DNA from: Frondihabitans sp. PhB188
GTDB taxonomy: Bacteria > Actinomycetota > Actinomycetes > Actinomycetales > Microbacteriaceae
Length of the DNA stretch: 64,000 nucleotides
Direction: 5' to 3'
Assembly (NCBI RefSeq): GCF_003752365.1
Contig: NZ_RJUO01000001.1
Location: forward strand, 62,001-126,000
Shown here piece after piece: positions 1 through 8,565 of this stretch (position 1 is its first letter; the number at the start of each line of letters is the position of its first letter). Below the pieces are notes generated by a model. It saw only the letters and a program-made list of their open reading frames with translations. It was not told where the DNA came from and did not search any database. A program made the translations under genes and the position numbers.

Positions 1-49
1 TGTCTCGAACAAGCGAATGAACTTGAACGAACGAACGAGGGGGACCGAC

Positions 50-1483
50 ATGGTGAACATGGATCGCGCCGCAGGGGCACTGGTGGGGATGGCAAGCGGA
101 GACGCGCTCGGCGCCGGCTACGAGTTCGGCGGCCCGCTGCCCGACGGGGCCGTCGTCGACATGATCGGCGGCGGCGCCTTCAACTGGGACCGCGGCGAAT
201 GGACCGACGACACCTCGATGGCCGTGCCGATCCTCCGTGAGCTGGCTGCTGGCGAGGGGCTCGACGACGAGGCCACGCTGGGGCGCATCGCCGGAGAGTG
301 GCAGACCTGGGCCGCCACCGCTAAAGACGTCGGATCGCAGACCCGCCAGGTGATGTCGCTGATGAGCGAGCACACCGAGGTGGCCGCGCGCCAGGCGGCG
401 CTGGCTGTCCACACCCGGTCAGGACGCTCGGGCGGTAACGGCTCCCTCATGCGGACCGCGCCAGTCGCCCTCGGCTACCTCGACGACCCTGAGGGCCTCG
501 CACTGGCCGCCCGACGCATCAGCGACCTCACCCACTTCGACGAGGATGCCGGCGACGCGTGCGTTCTGTGGTCGCTCGCGATCCGGGCCGCGATCGTCGA
601 GGGGCGGCTTGTGATTCGTGAGGGTCTCGAGTTCCTGCGCCCGGAGCGCCGTGCACGGTGGGCGGCCCTGCTCGACGAAGCAGAGCGCGAGCATCCCCGC
701 GACTTCGAGAACAACGGCTGGGTCGTCGAGGCGCTGCAGGGGGCGTGGTCGGCGATCACGAACGGCGACTCGCTCGTCGACGTGCTCGAGCGGGCGGTGC
801 GGGGTGGGCGCGACACCGATACGGTCGCTGCGATCGCCGGCGGGTTGGCGGGGGCGTTCTACGGGGTGTCGGCGGTTCCGACGCGGTGGCAGCGCGAGCT
901 GCACGGCTGGCCGGGGTTGCGCTATGCCGACCTCGTGGAGCTTCCGACGCTCGCTGTACGCGGCGGGGTGCCAACGGCGGCCATTGACTACACGAGCTAC
1001 GGCGACATCACCTCGCTCGCACGCCACCCGTTCGACGAGGGAGTGTGGCTCGGGGGAGTCGGCATCCTGTCGTCGCTGCCCTCCGACGTCGACGCGGTCG
1101 TGTCTCTGTGTCGGGTCGCAGGAACTCCCTCCGGCATCAGCCCCGCCGACCACGTGCAGGTCTGGCTCATCGACCAGGTGCAGCCGTCGGCCAACCCCCA
1201 CCTCGACTTCGTGCTCGCCGAGGCCGCCGATGCCGTGGCTGCGCTGCGGGCCGAGGGGAAGACGGTGCTGCTGCACTGCGCGCAGGGGATGTCCCGGACG
1301 CCGGCGGTGGGGGCTGTGTATGCGGTGCGGCATCTGGGGGTGTCGCCGGTCGACGCGTTGGCGGCCGTGGAGGGTGCGTTGCCGCTGGGGAATGTGAATG
1401 CGGCTTTTCGTGCGGCTGTGCTCGGGCTTTCGATAGCGGACACCGTCGATGACCGAGTGCGCGGCGACCGTGAAGAACCCTGA
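50..1483 (+). CDS. ADP-ribosylglycohydrolase fused to dual-specificity phosphatase
   Basis: Two catalytic modules in one chain. The N-terminal part (about residues 5-290) is an ADP-ribosylglycohydrolase (DraG/ARH fold). It has the ALVGMASGDALG entry motif, the metal motif WTDDTS near residue 51 and a second metal motif GRDTDT near residue 254. The C-terminal part has a cysteine phosphatase loop HCAQGMSR (Cys410, Arg416). The first module should remove ADP-ribose from a macromolecule or small molecule; the second should dephosphorylate a protein or nucleotide. The ATG at 50 is chosen over an upstream in-frame ATG at 17 because a GAGGGGGA ribosome binding site precedes it and family similarity begins here. 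It is cytosolic, with no signal peptide. The substrate cannot be told from sequence. Confidence 0.85.
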   Translation: MVNMDRAAGALVGMASGDALGAGYEFGGPLPDGAVVDMIGGGAFNWDRGEWTDDTSMAVPILRELAAGEGLDDEATLGRIAGEWQTWAATAKDVGSQTRQVMSLMSEHTEVAARQAALAVHTRSGRSGGNGSLMRTAPVALGYLDDPEGLALAARRISDLTHFDEDAGDACVLWSLAIRAAIVEGRLVIREGLEFLRPERRARWAALLDEAEREHPRDFENNGWVVEALQGAWSAITNGDSLVDVLERAVRGGRDTDTVAAIAGGLAGAFYGVSAVPTRWQRELHGWPGLRYADLVELPTLAVRGGVPTAAIDYTSYGDITSLARHPFDEGVWLGGVGILSSLPSDVDAVVSLCRVAGTPSGISPADHVQVWLIDQVQPSANPHLDFVLAEAADAVAALRAEGKTVLLHCAQGMSRTPAVGAVYAVRHLGVSPVDALAAVEGALPLGNVNAAFRAAVLGLSIADTVDDRVRGDREEP

Positions 1484-1607
1484 CGTCAACGGTACGGACG
1501 TGGCCACCGCTACGACGTACCAGCCCTGATTGCTTTATGCGCTATTCGGTCAAAGGACGTTCGACCAAGTCGAGACGCGAGCCAAGAGCGATCGCAGGTT
1601 TTTCGGG

Positions 1608-2252
1608 CTACATACGCGCAAGCAGTTCAGTCTTTTTGGCTGTGAACTCTTCTTCGGTCAATATGCCGGCGTCCCGAAGCGAGGCAAGTTTTGAAAGCTG
1701 ATCAGCGACGTCGATCTGGCTGGGATCGATGGCTTGATTCGTGCCGTCCTGCTTTCGATCTTTGATCAATCCAGAGACAAGGGAGAATGCCTGTTCCGTC
1801 AACGTCGGAGGCTCTCCGGTATCGGAGGTCACAACCTCGGTGGCGGTGACATTGGGGACGATCGCTGTGTCTGGCGACCGGAGTTCACCCAGGATGAGTT
1901 CGAAGTGTGTGAAGAGTTTGTCGGGAAGCTTGAGAAGCGACTGTTGACCGTCAGCCCAGTCAATACGGACAGTGTGGGGCGGCCGCGTCGTCGTATCGAA
2001 CGTGGCTGCCACGGCGGCGGATGCCGACTTACTGATAAAGCGAGGCAACACAGCGCCGACAACGGCCTGGCTCACCGCGCTAGCGGCGTTCACCTGTTGG
2101 CCCATAACGACCTCTTGCCATTGCGACACGTGCTCAAAGTCGAGCTTCCGGCGTTTGAACCCCGACTGAACCACGATGCCGCTACCAATCGTGGCAACCG
2201 AGACGGTCCCATCAACATACGCGCCGCCGACGACCCGCCCACTTGTAACCAT
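1608..2252 (-). CDS. SHOCT-domain protein of unknown function
   Basis: A 214-residue protein whose last ~32 residues form a SHOCT domain (ADQLSKLASLRDAGILTEEE), a short helical C-terminal module common in bacterial oligomeric or membrane-associated proteins. The N-terminal part is glycine/valine-rich beta-like sequence (residues 1-60) followed by a small-residue-rich helix (about 57-85). No catalytic motif is seen. The ATG follows a -10-like TACAGT by 6 nt, so the mRNA is probably leaderless. It is divergent from the HEPN-like gene, and both lie in DNA of visibly lower GC than the surroundings, suggesting a small acquired patch. The function is unknown. Confidence 0.7.
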   Translation of the reverse strand: MVTSGRVVGGAYVDGTVSVATIGSGIVVQSGFKRRKLDFEHVSQWQEVVMGQQVNAASAVSQAVVGAVLPRFISKSASAAVAATFDTTTRPPHTVRIDWADGQQSLLKLPDKLFTHFELILGELRSPDTAIVPNVTATEVVTSDTGEPPTLTEQAFSLVSGLIKDRKQDGTNQAIDPSQIDVADQLSKLASLRDAGILTEEEFTAKKTELLARM

Positions 2253-2362
2253 GAGGCCACTGTATTCGGGCCTGGCGGCTTAGCAAGGATCGCTAGGTCC
2301 CCAATTCGGGATGTGTGATGGCGTTGCACCACGATTCGAAGCCTTGGACTTAGCGTGGACGT
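2253..2362. promoter_or_regulatory. divergent leaderless promoters
   Basis: This 110-bp gap between the SHOCT gene and the HEPN-like gene holds a -10-like hexamer for each: TACAGT at 2264-2259 on the minus strand and TAGCGT at 2351-2356 on the plus strand. Each ends 6 nt before its ATG, which leaves no room for a ribosome binding site. No clear -35 boxes are seen. Inferred from spacing alone. Confidence 0.45.
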
Positions 2363-3058
2363 ATGACCCATTTGGCGGAAGCGAACTTCGATCAGGTCAT
2401 TCGCTTCGACGACGAGGCCCAGCATTTTGTTGCCAGAGTCGTAGCCGAGTCGGGTTCGCGACTCGTGGAAGTGAACACCCCGAACTCAGCAGCCCTTCGT
2501 CACGCTGTCGAACTGCTCTCTGACTTTAAATCGAGTCTCCAATACACCCGCCTCTACCTGGCACTTCTCGCGGCTGAAGATTCGGACGGTGTTATGGGAA
2601 GTGCCGTTTGGCAATCGGCCATCGTCTCGTACTGGCGTGGGGTTACATCGGGAGACAGGAAAAGATGGCTTGCACGCTTTGGTGAAGAACCTGGTGATGC
2701 CCTGGCCGCCCACGTCCACTTCGGAAATCTTCGCAATAAATTCGTGGCTCATTCGGACAACGCACTCCAGCAGAGCGCTGTCTTCGCCAAACTAGCTCTC
2801 TCTGTTCAGGGAAATGCTCGCCTCGATTCTGTTGGCACGACTCACCTCACCGTGAACGCGCCGAATGAGGAAGGAGCGCTCGTTCTGGAACGGCTTTGCG
2901 AAATCGTCATTAGCGAGCTCGAAGTGGACATTGCTCACCTGAGCGAGATCGTTACGAGCGAAGTCACCATGATCCGGATAAGTGAGCTTGAGGCGAGGCC
3001 GGACCTCGAATTCATAATTCCGAACGCGAATGAGCAGCGAGAATCCCGTCCGCGATGA
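2363..3058 (+). CDS. HEPN-like helical protein
   Basis: A 231-residue, mostly helical protein. The segment RNKFVAHSDN contains R124 and H130 in the R-x(4-6)-H arrangement of HEPN domains, many of which are RNases in toxin-antitoxin, abortive-infection or CRISPR-associated systems. The layout (long helices, RNxxxAH before an acidic helix) resembles AbiU2-like and other HEPN proteins, but I cannot assign a named family. No nucleotidyltransferase (MNT) antitoxin is encoded next to it, and the divergent partner is a SHOCT protein. GC is clearly lower than in flanking genes, consistent with horizontal transfer. The start is an ATG six bases after TAGCGT, hence probably leaderless. A defence role is an inference. 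Confidence 0.6.
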   Translation: MTHLAEANFDQVIRFDDEAQHFVARVVAESGSRLVEVNTPNSAALRHAVELLSDFKSSLQYTRLYLALLAAEDSDGVMGSAVWQSAIVSYWRGVTSGDRKRWLARFGEEPGDALAAHVHFGNLRNKFVAHSDNALQQSAVFAKLALSVQGNARLDSVGTTHLTVNAPNEEGALVLERLCEIVISELEVDIAHLSEIVTSEVTMIRISELEARPDLEFIIPNANEQRESRPR

Positions 3059-3140
3059 GGCGCGGCCGTAACCCCGATGTCAGCGGCCCCCACTAGCGTG
3101 AGCGACGAGAAAGCCAGCCAGATCCACCCCGGGGAGCCAC

Positions 3141-6100
3141 TTGTACGTCGATACCGCAGGCGACCGCGTCGTCACCAGTCCGTCCGACCTGAGCACGTGG
3201 GCGGCCTGCGAGTGGGCCTTCCTCCGCCGGCTCGACGCGAAGCTCGGGCGGATCGACAAGGCGGTCGACGTGCCCGACGCCATGCTCGAACGCACGGCCG
3301 CGCTCGGGATCGAGCACGAGGAGCGGTGGCTGGAGACGCTGCGGGGGCAGCTCGGCGCTGACAACATCGCGGAGTTCGCTGACCGGCCGAAGCCGAGCGA
3401 GTACGGCGAGGCGGCCGCGGCGGCTCGGGCGGCGATGGAGGCCCGAGTTCCTGCGCTGTATCAGGCCACGTTCTTCGACGGGTGGTTTCTGGGGTTCTCT
3501 GACTTCCTGGTGCTGAACGAGGCCGGCGAGTACGAGGTCTACGACACGAAGCTCGCGCGCCACGCCAAGATCTCGGCGCTGCTGCAGCTGGCGGGGTACT
3601 CCGAGCAGATCGCTGCCCTGGGCATTCCCGTGGGCGACCGCGTGCACCTCGTGCTCGGCAACGGCACGGTGAGCACGCATGCGCTGGCCGACATCCTGCC
3701 GGTGTACCGGGTGCAGCTCGTGCGTCTTCGCGAGGTGCTCGCCGACCGGCTCGCCGCCGACGCGGCGCTCGAGTGGGGCGACCCCCGGTTCGCGGCCTGC
3801 GGGCGGTGCGCGCAGTGCTCCGTCGAGGTCGAGGCGTCGCGCGACGTCGTGCTCGTGGCGGGCATGCGGCTCGAGCAGCGCGGTCGCCTGAACGCCGCCG
3901 GCATCACCACCATCGACCAGCTCGCACGGTCAACCGGGCCGATCGCGGGCATCTCGACGACGGTGCTCGACCGCATGCGGCGCCAGGCCGCCGCCCAGCT
4001 CGCGACCACCGGCCCGGTGCCCGCGGTCGAGGTCATCGCACCGCGCGCCCTCGACGCCATCCCCCTGCCCGACGCCGGCGACATCTTCTTCGACTTCGAG
4101 GGCGACCCGCTCTACACCGAAGACAACCGGACCTGGGGGCTCGACTACCTCTTCGGCCTGATCGAGAACGACGAGACCTTCGTCACCTTCTGGGCGCACA
4201 CGATCGCCGAGGAGCGCACTGCGCTAGAAGACTTTCTCGACTACCTGCGGGAACGCCGCGCGGCGCACCCCGGCATGCACATCTACCACTACGCCTCGTA
4301 CGAGAAGACGCACCTGCTCTCGCTCGCGGCGCGCCACGGCGTCGGCGAAGACGAGATCGACGAGCTGCTGCGCCAGAACGTGCTCGTCGACCTGTACCCG
4401 ATCGTGAAGCAGGCGCTCGTCGTCGGGTCGCACAGCTACTCCATCAAGAAGCTCGAACCCCTCTACATGGACACCACGCGCGCCGGCTACGACGTGGCGA
4501 ATGCCGTCGACAGCATCGCCGCGTACGCCCACGCCATCGACGTCGTGCGATCGGGCGACGCCGTCGAAGGCCAGAGACTGCTCGACCAGGTCGGCGACTA
4601 CAACCGCTACGACTGCATCTCGACGCTCAAGCTACGCGACTGGCTGCTGACGCTGCGCCCGCCGGTCGAGACAGACGCCGCCCCGGAGCTCGACCTGGCC
4701 GAAGCCCCGGTGCCCGCCGAGCCGAACCCCACCTTCGTCTCGCTCATGGCGACGATCGAGGGCATTGACCCGGCCGACCGCACCGCCGACCAGACGGCGA
4801 TCGCCCTCGCCGCCAGCGCCATCGACTACCACCGCCGCGAAGCCAAGAAGTCGTGGCAGGAGCACTTCAACCGCCTCGAAGCCGACATCGACGACTTCGC
4901 CGACGAGAAAGACGTCTTCGTCGTCGAGCGCGCCACGGTCGACGCCGACTGGGCGCCGCCGGTCAAACCCGCGCGCAGCTGGTCGCGCACCCTGCGACTC
5001 ACGCTCCGCCCCGCACCCGGCAGCCGCCTGTCGGTCGGAGCCAAGCCTCGCGCCCTCTACGACTTCCCGCCGCCACCCGGCCTCAAGACGTCGGGCCCGG
5101 CATCGCGCGGCTTCACCGGATCGATCGAGATCATCGACATCGTCGGCACGACCGAGACCACCGTCGAGGCGGTCGTGCTCGAGCGCCTGCCCAAAGACGT
5201 CGAGCCCTACGACGACCACCCGGTCGCCCTGACGCCCGGCCCGCCGATCGCGACGAAGATCCTGAGCGACGCCATCGGCGAGTGGGGCGCCACGCTGCTC
5301 GAGCACCTCCGAGCGGGCGCAGAGCTGCCGGCCGACCCCGTGCTCGACCTGCTGCGCCGCATCCCGCCGCGCGCGACGATCGCCGGCATCCACGACGATG
5401 ACACGGTCGAGGCGGTCGTGTCGACGTTGCTGTCGTCCGACCACACCTACCTCGCAATCCAAGGCCCACCAGGAACGGGCAAGACCTACGTCGGCTCCCA
5501 CGTCATCGCGCGCCTCGTCGCCGCCCACGGCTGGCGCATCGGTGTCGTCGCCCAGTCGCACGCCGCCGTCGAGAACGTGCTCGACGCCGTCGTGAAGGCC
5601 GGCCGTGCTGTCGGGCTGAGCCCGGACCGCATCGGCAAGACCCCGAAGGACGCCGAGAAGCACGACTCGGAGTGGATAGCGCTCGTCAAGAAGAGCGGGG
5701 AGGGCGAGTTCCTGGGCCGAGAAGGCGGTCTCGTCTTCGGCGGGACGGCGTGGACCTTCGCCGGATCGCTGACGGAGCGGCGCTCGTTCGACCTGCTCGT
5801 CGTCGAGGAGGCCGGGCAGTTCTCGCTCGCGCCGACCATCGCCGCCGCGGTCTCGGCCGAGCGCCTGCTGCTGCTCGGCGACCCGCAGCAGCTGCCGCAG
5901 GTCAGCCAGGGCACGCACCCCGAGCCGGTCGACGAGTCGGCGCTCGGCTGGCTCGCCGACGGGCGCGACGTGCTGCCGGCGGAGTTCGGGTACTTCCTCG
6001 CGCAGACCCGCCGCATGGACCCGGCGCTGTGCGCGCCGGTCTCGGCCCTCTCGTACGCCGGCGAGCTGCGATCGCGCGCCCCGCAGCGACTGCTCGAGGG

Positions 6101-6599
6101 CATCGAGCCCGGGTTGCACGTCGCCGCGGTCGACCACCTCGGCAACACGACGTCGTCGCCCGAAGAGGCTGCACGCGTCGTGGCCATCGCCCTCGACGCC
6201 GTCGGGCGCCGCTGGTTCGACGGCCCCGACGACACCGTCGGCCGTCCGTTGGAGGCGCGCGACGTCATCGTGGTCGCGCCCTACAACGCGCAGGTGCACC
6301 TGCTGCGCGACGCTCTCGACGAAGCCGGCCTGCACGAGACGCAGGCCGGAACCGTCGACATGTTCCAGGGCCGTGAAGGCGTCATCGCGATCGTGTCGCT
6401 GGCCGCCTCGTCGAGCGCTGACATCGCACGGGGTCTGGAGTTCCTGCTGCAGCCGAACCGCTTGAACGTCGCGATCTCGCGGGCGCAGTGGGCGGCGTTT
6501 TTGGTGTGCTCGCCAAGGCTCGCGACCGGGCTGCCGCACTCGCTGGGGGAGCTGGGCTTGCTGAGTCGATTCATTCGGCTGACGTCCGGGGACAGCTAG
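3141..6599 (+). CDS. TM0106-family RecB-like nuclease / SF1 helicase fusion
   Basis: A 1152-residue DNA-processing protein. Residues ~1-300 resemble the TM0106 RecB-like nuclease: the acidic residue of GFSDF (D121) and the DTK triad (D135, K137) match PD-(D/E)XK chemistry. Residues ~310-500 form an RNase-H/DnaQ-like exonuclease domain starting FFDFEGDP (D318, E320). From ~760 on there is an Upf1/Dna2-type SF1 helicase: Walker A GPPGTGKT (K781), motif II EEAGQ near 889 in place of the usual DEAxQ, motif V around FQGREG, and motif VI NVAISRAQ. The TTG start follows GGGGAG by 4-5 nt. Alone on its strand, downstream of the lower-GC patch. Likely used in DNA repair or defence against foreign DNA. 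Confidence 0.85.
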   Translation: MYVDTAGDRVVTSPSDLSTWAACEWAFLRRLDAKLGRIDKAVDVPDAMLERTAALGIEHEERWLETLRGQLGADNIAEFADRPKPSEYGEAAAAARAAMEARVPALYQATFFDGWFLGFSDFLVLNEAGEYEVYDTKLARHAKISALLQLAGYSEQIAALGIPVGDRVHLVLGNGTVSTHALADILPVYRVQLVRLREVLADRLAADAALEWGDPRFAACGRCAQCSVEVEASRDVVLVAGMRLEQRGRLNAAGITTIDQLARSTGPIAGISTTVLDRMRRQAAAQLATTGPVPAVEVIAPRALDAIPLPDAGDIFFDFEGDPLYTEDNRTWGLDYLFGLIENDETFVTFWAHTIAEERTALEDFLDYLRERRAAHPGMHIYHYASYEKTHLLSLAARHGVGEDEIDELLRQNVLVDLYPIVKQALVVGSHSYSIKKLEPLYMDTTRAGYDVANAVDSIAAYAHAIDVVRSGDAVEGQRLLDQVGDYNRYDCISTLKLRDWLLTLRPPVETDAAPELDLAEAPVPAEPNPTFVSLMATIEGIDPADRTADQTAIALAASAIDYHRREAKKSWQEHFNRLEADIDDFADEKDVFVVERATVDADWAPPVKPARSWSRTLRLTLRPAPGSRLSVGAKPRALYDFPPPPGLKTSGPASRGFTGSIEIIDIVGTTETTVEAVVLERLPKDVEPYDDHPVALTPGPPIATKILSDAIGEWGATLLEHLRAGAELPADPVLDLLRRIPPRATIAGIHDDDTVEAVVSTLLSSDHTYLAIQGPPGTGKTYVGSHVIARLVAAHGWRIGVVAQSHAAVENVLDAVVKAGRAVGLSPDRIGKTPKDAEKHDSEWIALVKKSGEGEFLGREGGLVFGGTAWTFAGSLTERRSFDLLVVEEAGQFSLAPTIAAAVSAERLLLLGDPQQLPQVSQGTHPEPVDESALGWLADGRDVLPAEFGYFLAQTRRMDPALCAPVSALSYAGELRSRAPQRLLEGIEPGLHVAAVDHLGNTTSSPEEAARVVAIALDAVGRRWFDGPDDTVGRPLEARDVIVVAPYNAQVHLLRDALDEAGLHETQAGTVDMFQGREGVIAIVSLAASSSADIARGLEFLLQPNRLNVAISRAQWAAFLVCSPRLATGLPHSLGELGLLSRFIRLTSGDS

Positions 6600-8565
6600 C
6601 GACCACCGCCAGAAAGGTCTGCGATCCGCGCCTCGGCCCGCGTCTGGCTCGCCTCGTCGCCCGACTGCTGATACGCGAAGGCCAGCGTCTTCCAGATGTC
6701 GACATCGTCGGGTGCGAGCTCGGACGCCCGCACGAGCTCGGTGGTCGCGTCGTCTACCTTGCCCTGCACGAGAAGCACGCCTCCGAGCCGCTGAGCCACC
6801 TCGGAATCGTACGGGTGGTCGTTCGCGAGCCCGCGCAGCGTCGACGCTGCGCCATCGAGATCGCCCGTGTACTGCTCGCCGACGGCGAGTGCCTTACTCG
6901 CCAGGAGGTCGCCGGGCGTCGACCGCAGCGCGCGACGGGCCCAGTTCACGGTGAGAGGAGCGGCCGCGGTGTTCCCTGCGTCGGCGGACGCCGCCAACGA
7001 CTGGGCGGCGATCGACGCGACATCGGCATCCCACGGCCGGAGGCGCGCGGTGGTCTCGAACGAGGAGTCCGCCCGGGCGATATCACCGGCTGCGGCGGCA
7101 GTGACGCCGTTTCCAAGCGGGATGTCGGCGACAGCCGCGACCCCCAGGAACGCGCACCACGCGACGACGCCAACGGATCGCAACGCGCCGAGTGGGCGCC
7201 GTAGCGCCCGCTTCGGCGCGGGCGCCCGCGCCACCAGGGCTCCGAACAGCAACGCCGGCAGGATGACCGTTCCCGGTGCGGTGAACGTCACCGACCAGCC
7301 GACGGCAAGGCCGGACAGAGCCGCGACGGCAGCGGCGAGGACGTCGGCCCGGTCGGGATCGGAGGAGACGGGCGGGCCGTCGGCGGGTGGTCGGGTGGCG
7401 GCTGTCCAGTTCCTGCGCGCCGAGACCACACCGAGAACGATCGCGACGAGACCCACGCACACGAGGAGGATGCCGCCGGCGGAGAGGAGTTGCAGGATCC
7501 AGTTGTGCGGCGAGTCCAAGGTCGTGGCCGAACCCACGTCGCGCTGCCACTGCGCGCCGTGGACTCGGCTGACGGCGTCGAGGAAGCCGCTCGGCCCCCA
7601 GCCGAGGACGGGGCGTTGAGCGATGACAGCCAGGGCCTCGCGCCAGATGAGAAGCCTGTCGGCGGCGGACTCGAAGGCCAGTCCGTCGGTCGAGACGAAA
7701 CGCGCCCGGGTTGCGGGTAGGGCCAGGGTCGTGGCGACGACGACCGCGAGCATGGCGGCTGACACGACGATGATGGTGCGGCGCTGACGCGGGCTGCCCG
7801 CCCGACGAAGCTCGATCACGAGGTGGACGACGACGGTCACCGCTGCCGCCGCCGCCGCACCGCGCGATGCGGACGCGACGATGGTGAACACCGCCGCAGC
7901 CAGGGCTGCGACGAGCACGACCCGGCGGCTCGACGAAGTCGGCGCCGGGAGGACGGCACGTGGCGGCGACACCTTGCCGCGCTTCGCGACTGCACGCCCG
8001 GGGCAGCCACTGGAGCCCAGGCACGGAGGGTGGGGAGCAGGAGGACGGCCGCGAACACGACGCCCACGAGTCCCTGGTCGCTCGCGTTGCCGAGGAGCGC
8101 GCCGGGCCGGTCGGCGGAGCTGCCGAGGGGGCGGAAGCCGATCGTCTCGAGCAGCGACACGAACCCCAGGAGGAGGGACGCGGTCGCGACCCCGGAGACC
8201 AGCGTCGCCGACCGGGAGGAGGGCGCTCTCGGGCCCATGATCCGAGTGCCCAGCCAGACCGCGGCGACGTACACCGGCAGCATGACGGCTCCTTCATACC
8301 GCGGCCACCGGCCCCAGATCTCGGCCCAGGGTGCTGGTGACAGCACGGCTGCCGTCACGAGCACGACGGCGGCCGCCGCGACCAGCGGAGCGAACCACCG
8401 CGGCAGGCGGCCGTCACCGGTTCGCGCGAAGCTCGCCACCGCGCAGGCGGTGGCGAGCACGACCGCCTTGGGGAGGAACCAGCGGTCGAGGGCCCCCGGC
8501 AAGAACACGATCGGCGCGAGGCAGGCCACCCACAGCGAGAGGCGCGGGAGCGTGCCCGACGTCAC
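6596..8565 (-). pseudogene. O-antigen ligase/Wzy-like membrane protein with C-terminal TPR, frameshifted
   Basis: Two adjoining minus-strand frames together make one protein of about 655 residues. The first (GTG at 8565 to about 8000) gives hydrophobic helices with LPTLRAWAPVAAPG. The second (about 8000 to 6596) continues with a positively charged loop, further membrane helices and two or three tetratricopeptide-like repeats (for example YDSEVAQRLGGVLL). This is the architecture of O-antigen ligase/polymerase proteins that act on lipid-linked glycans in the membrane. The frames are joined by adding one base in the C4G3 run near 7997-8003, so one nucleotide is missing or misread. GTGA overlap with the upstream secreted-protein gene suggests coupled translation. 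The 3' end overlaps the opposite-strand nuclease gene by 4 bp. Confidence 0.65.

Noticed and set aside
4632-6539. Long minus-strand open frame opposite the nuclease-helicase
   Set aside because: Arg/Asp-rich composition typical of GC-rich shadow frames; the plus-strand protein has all family motifs.
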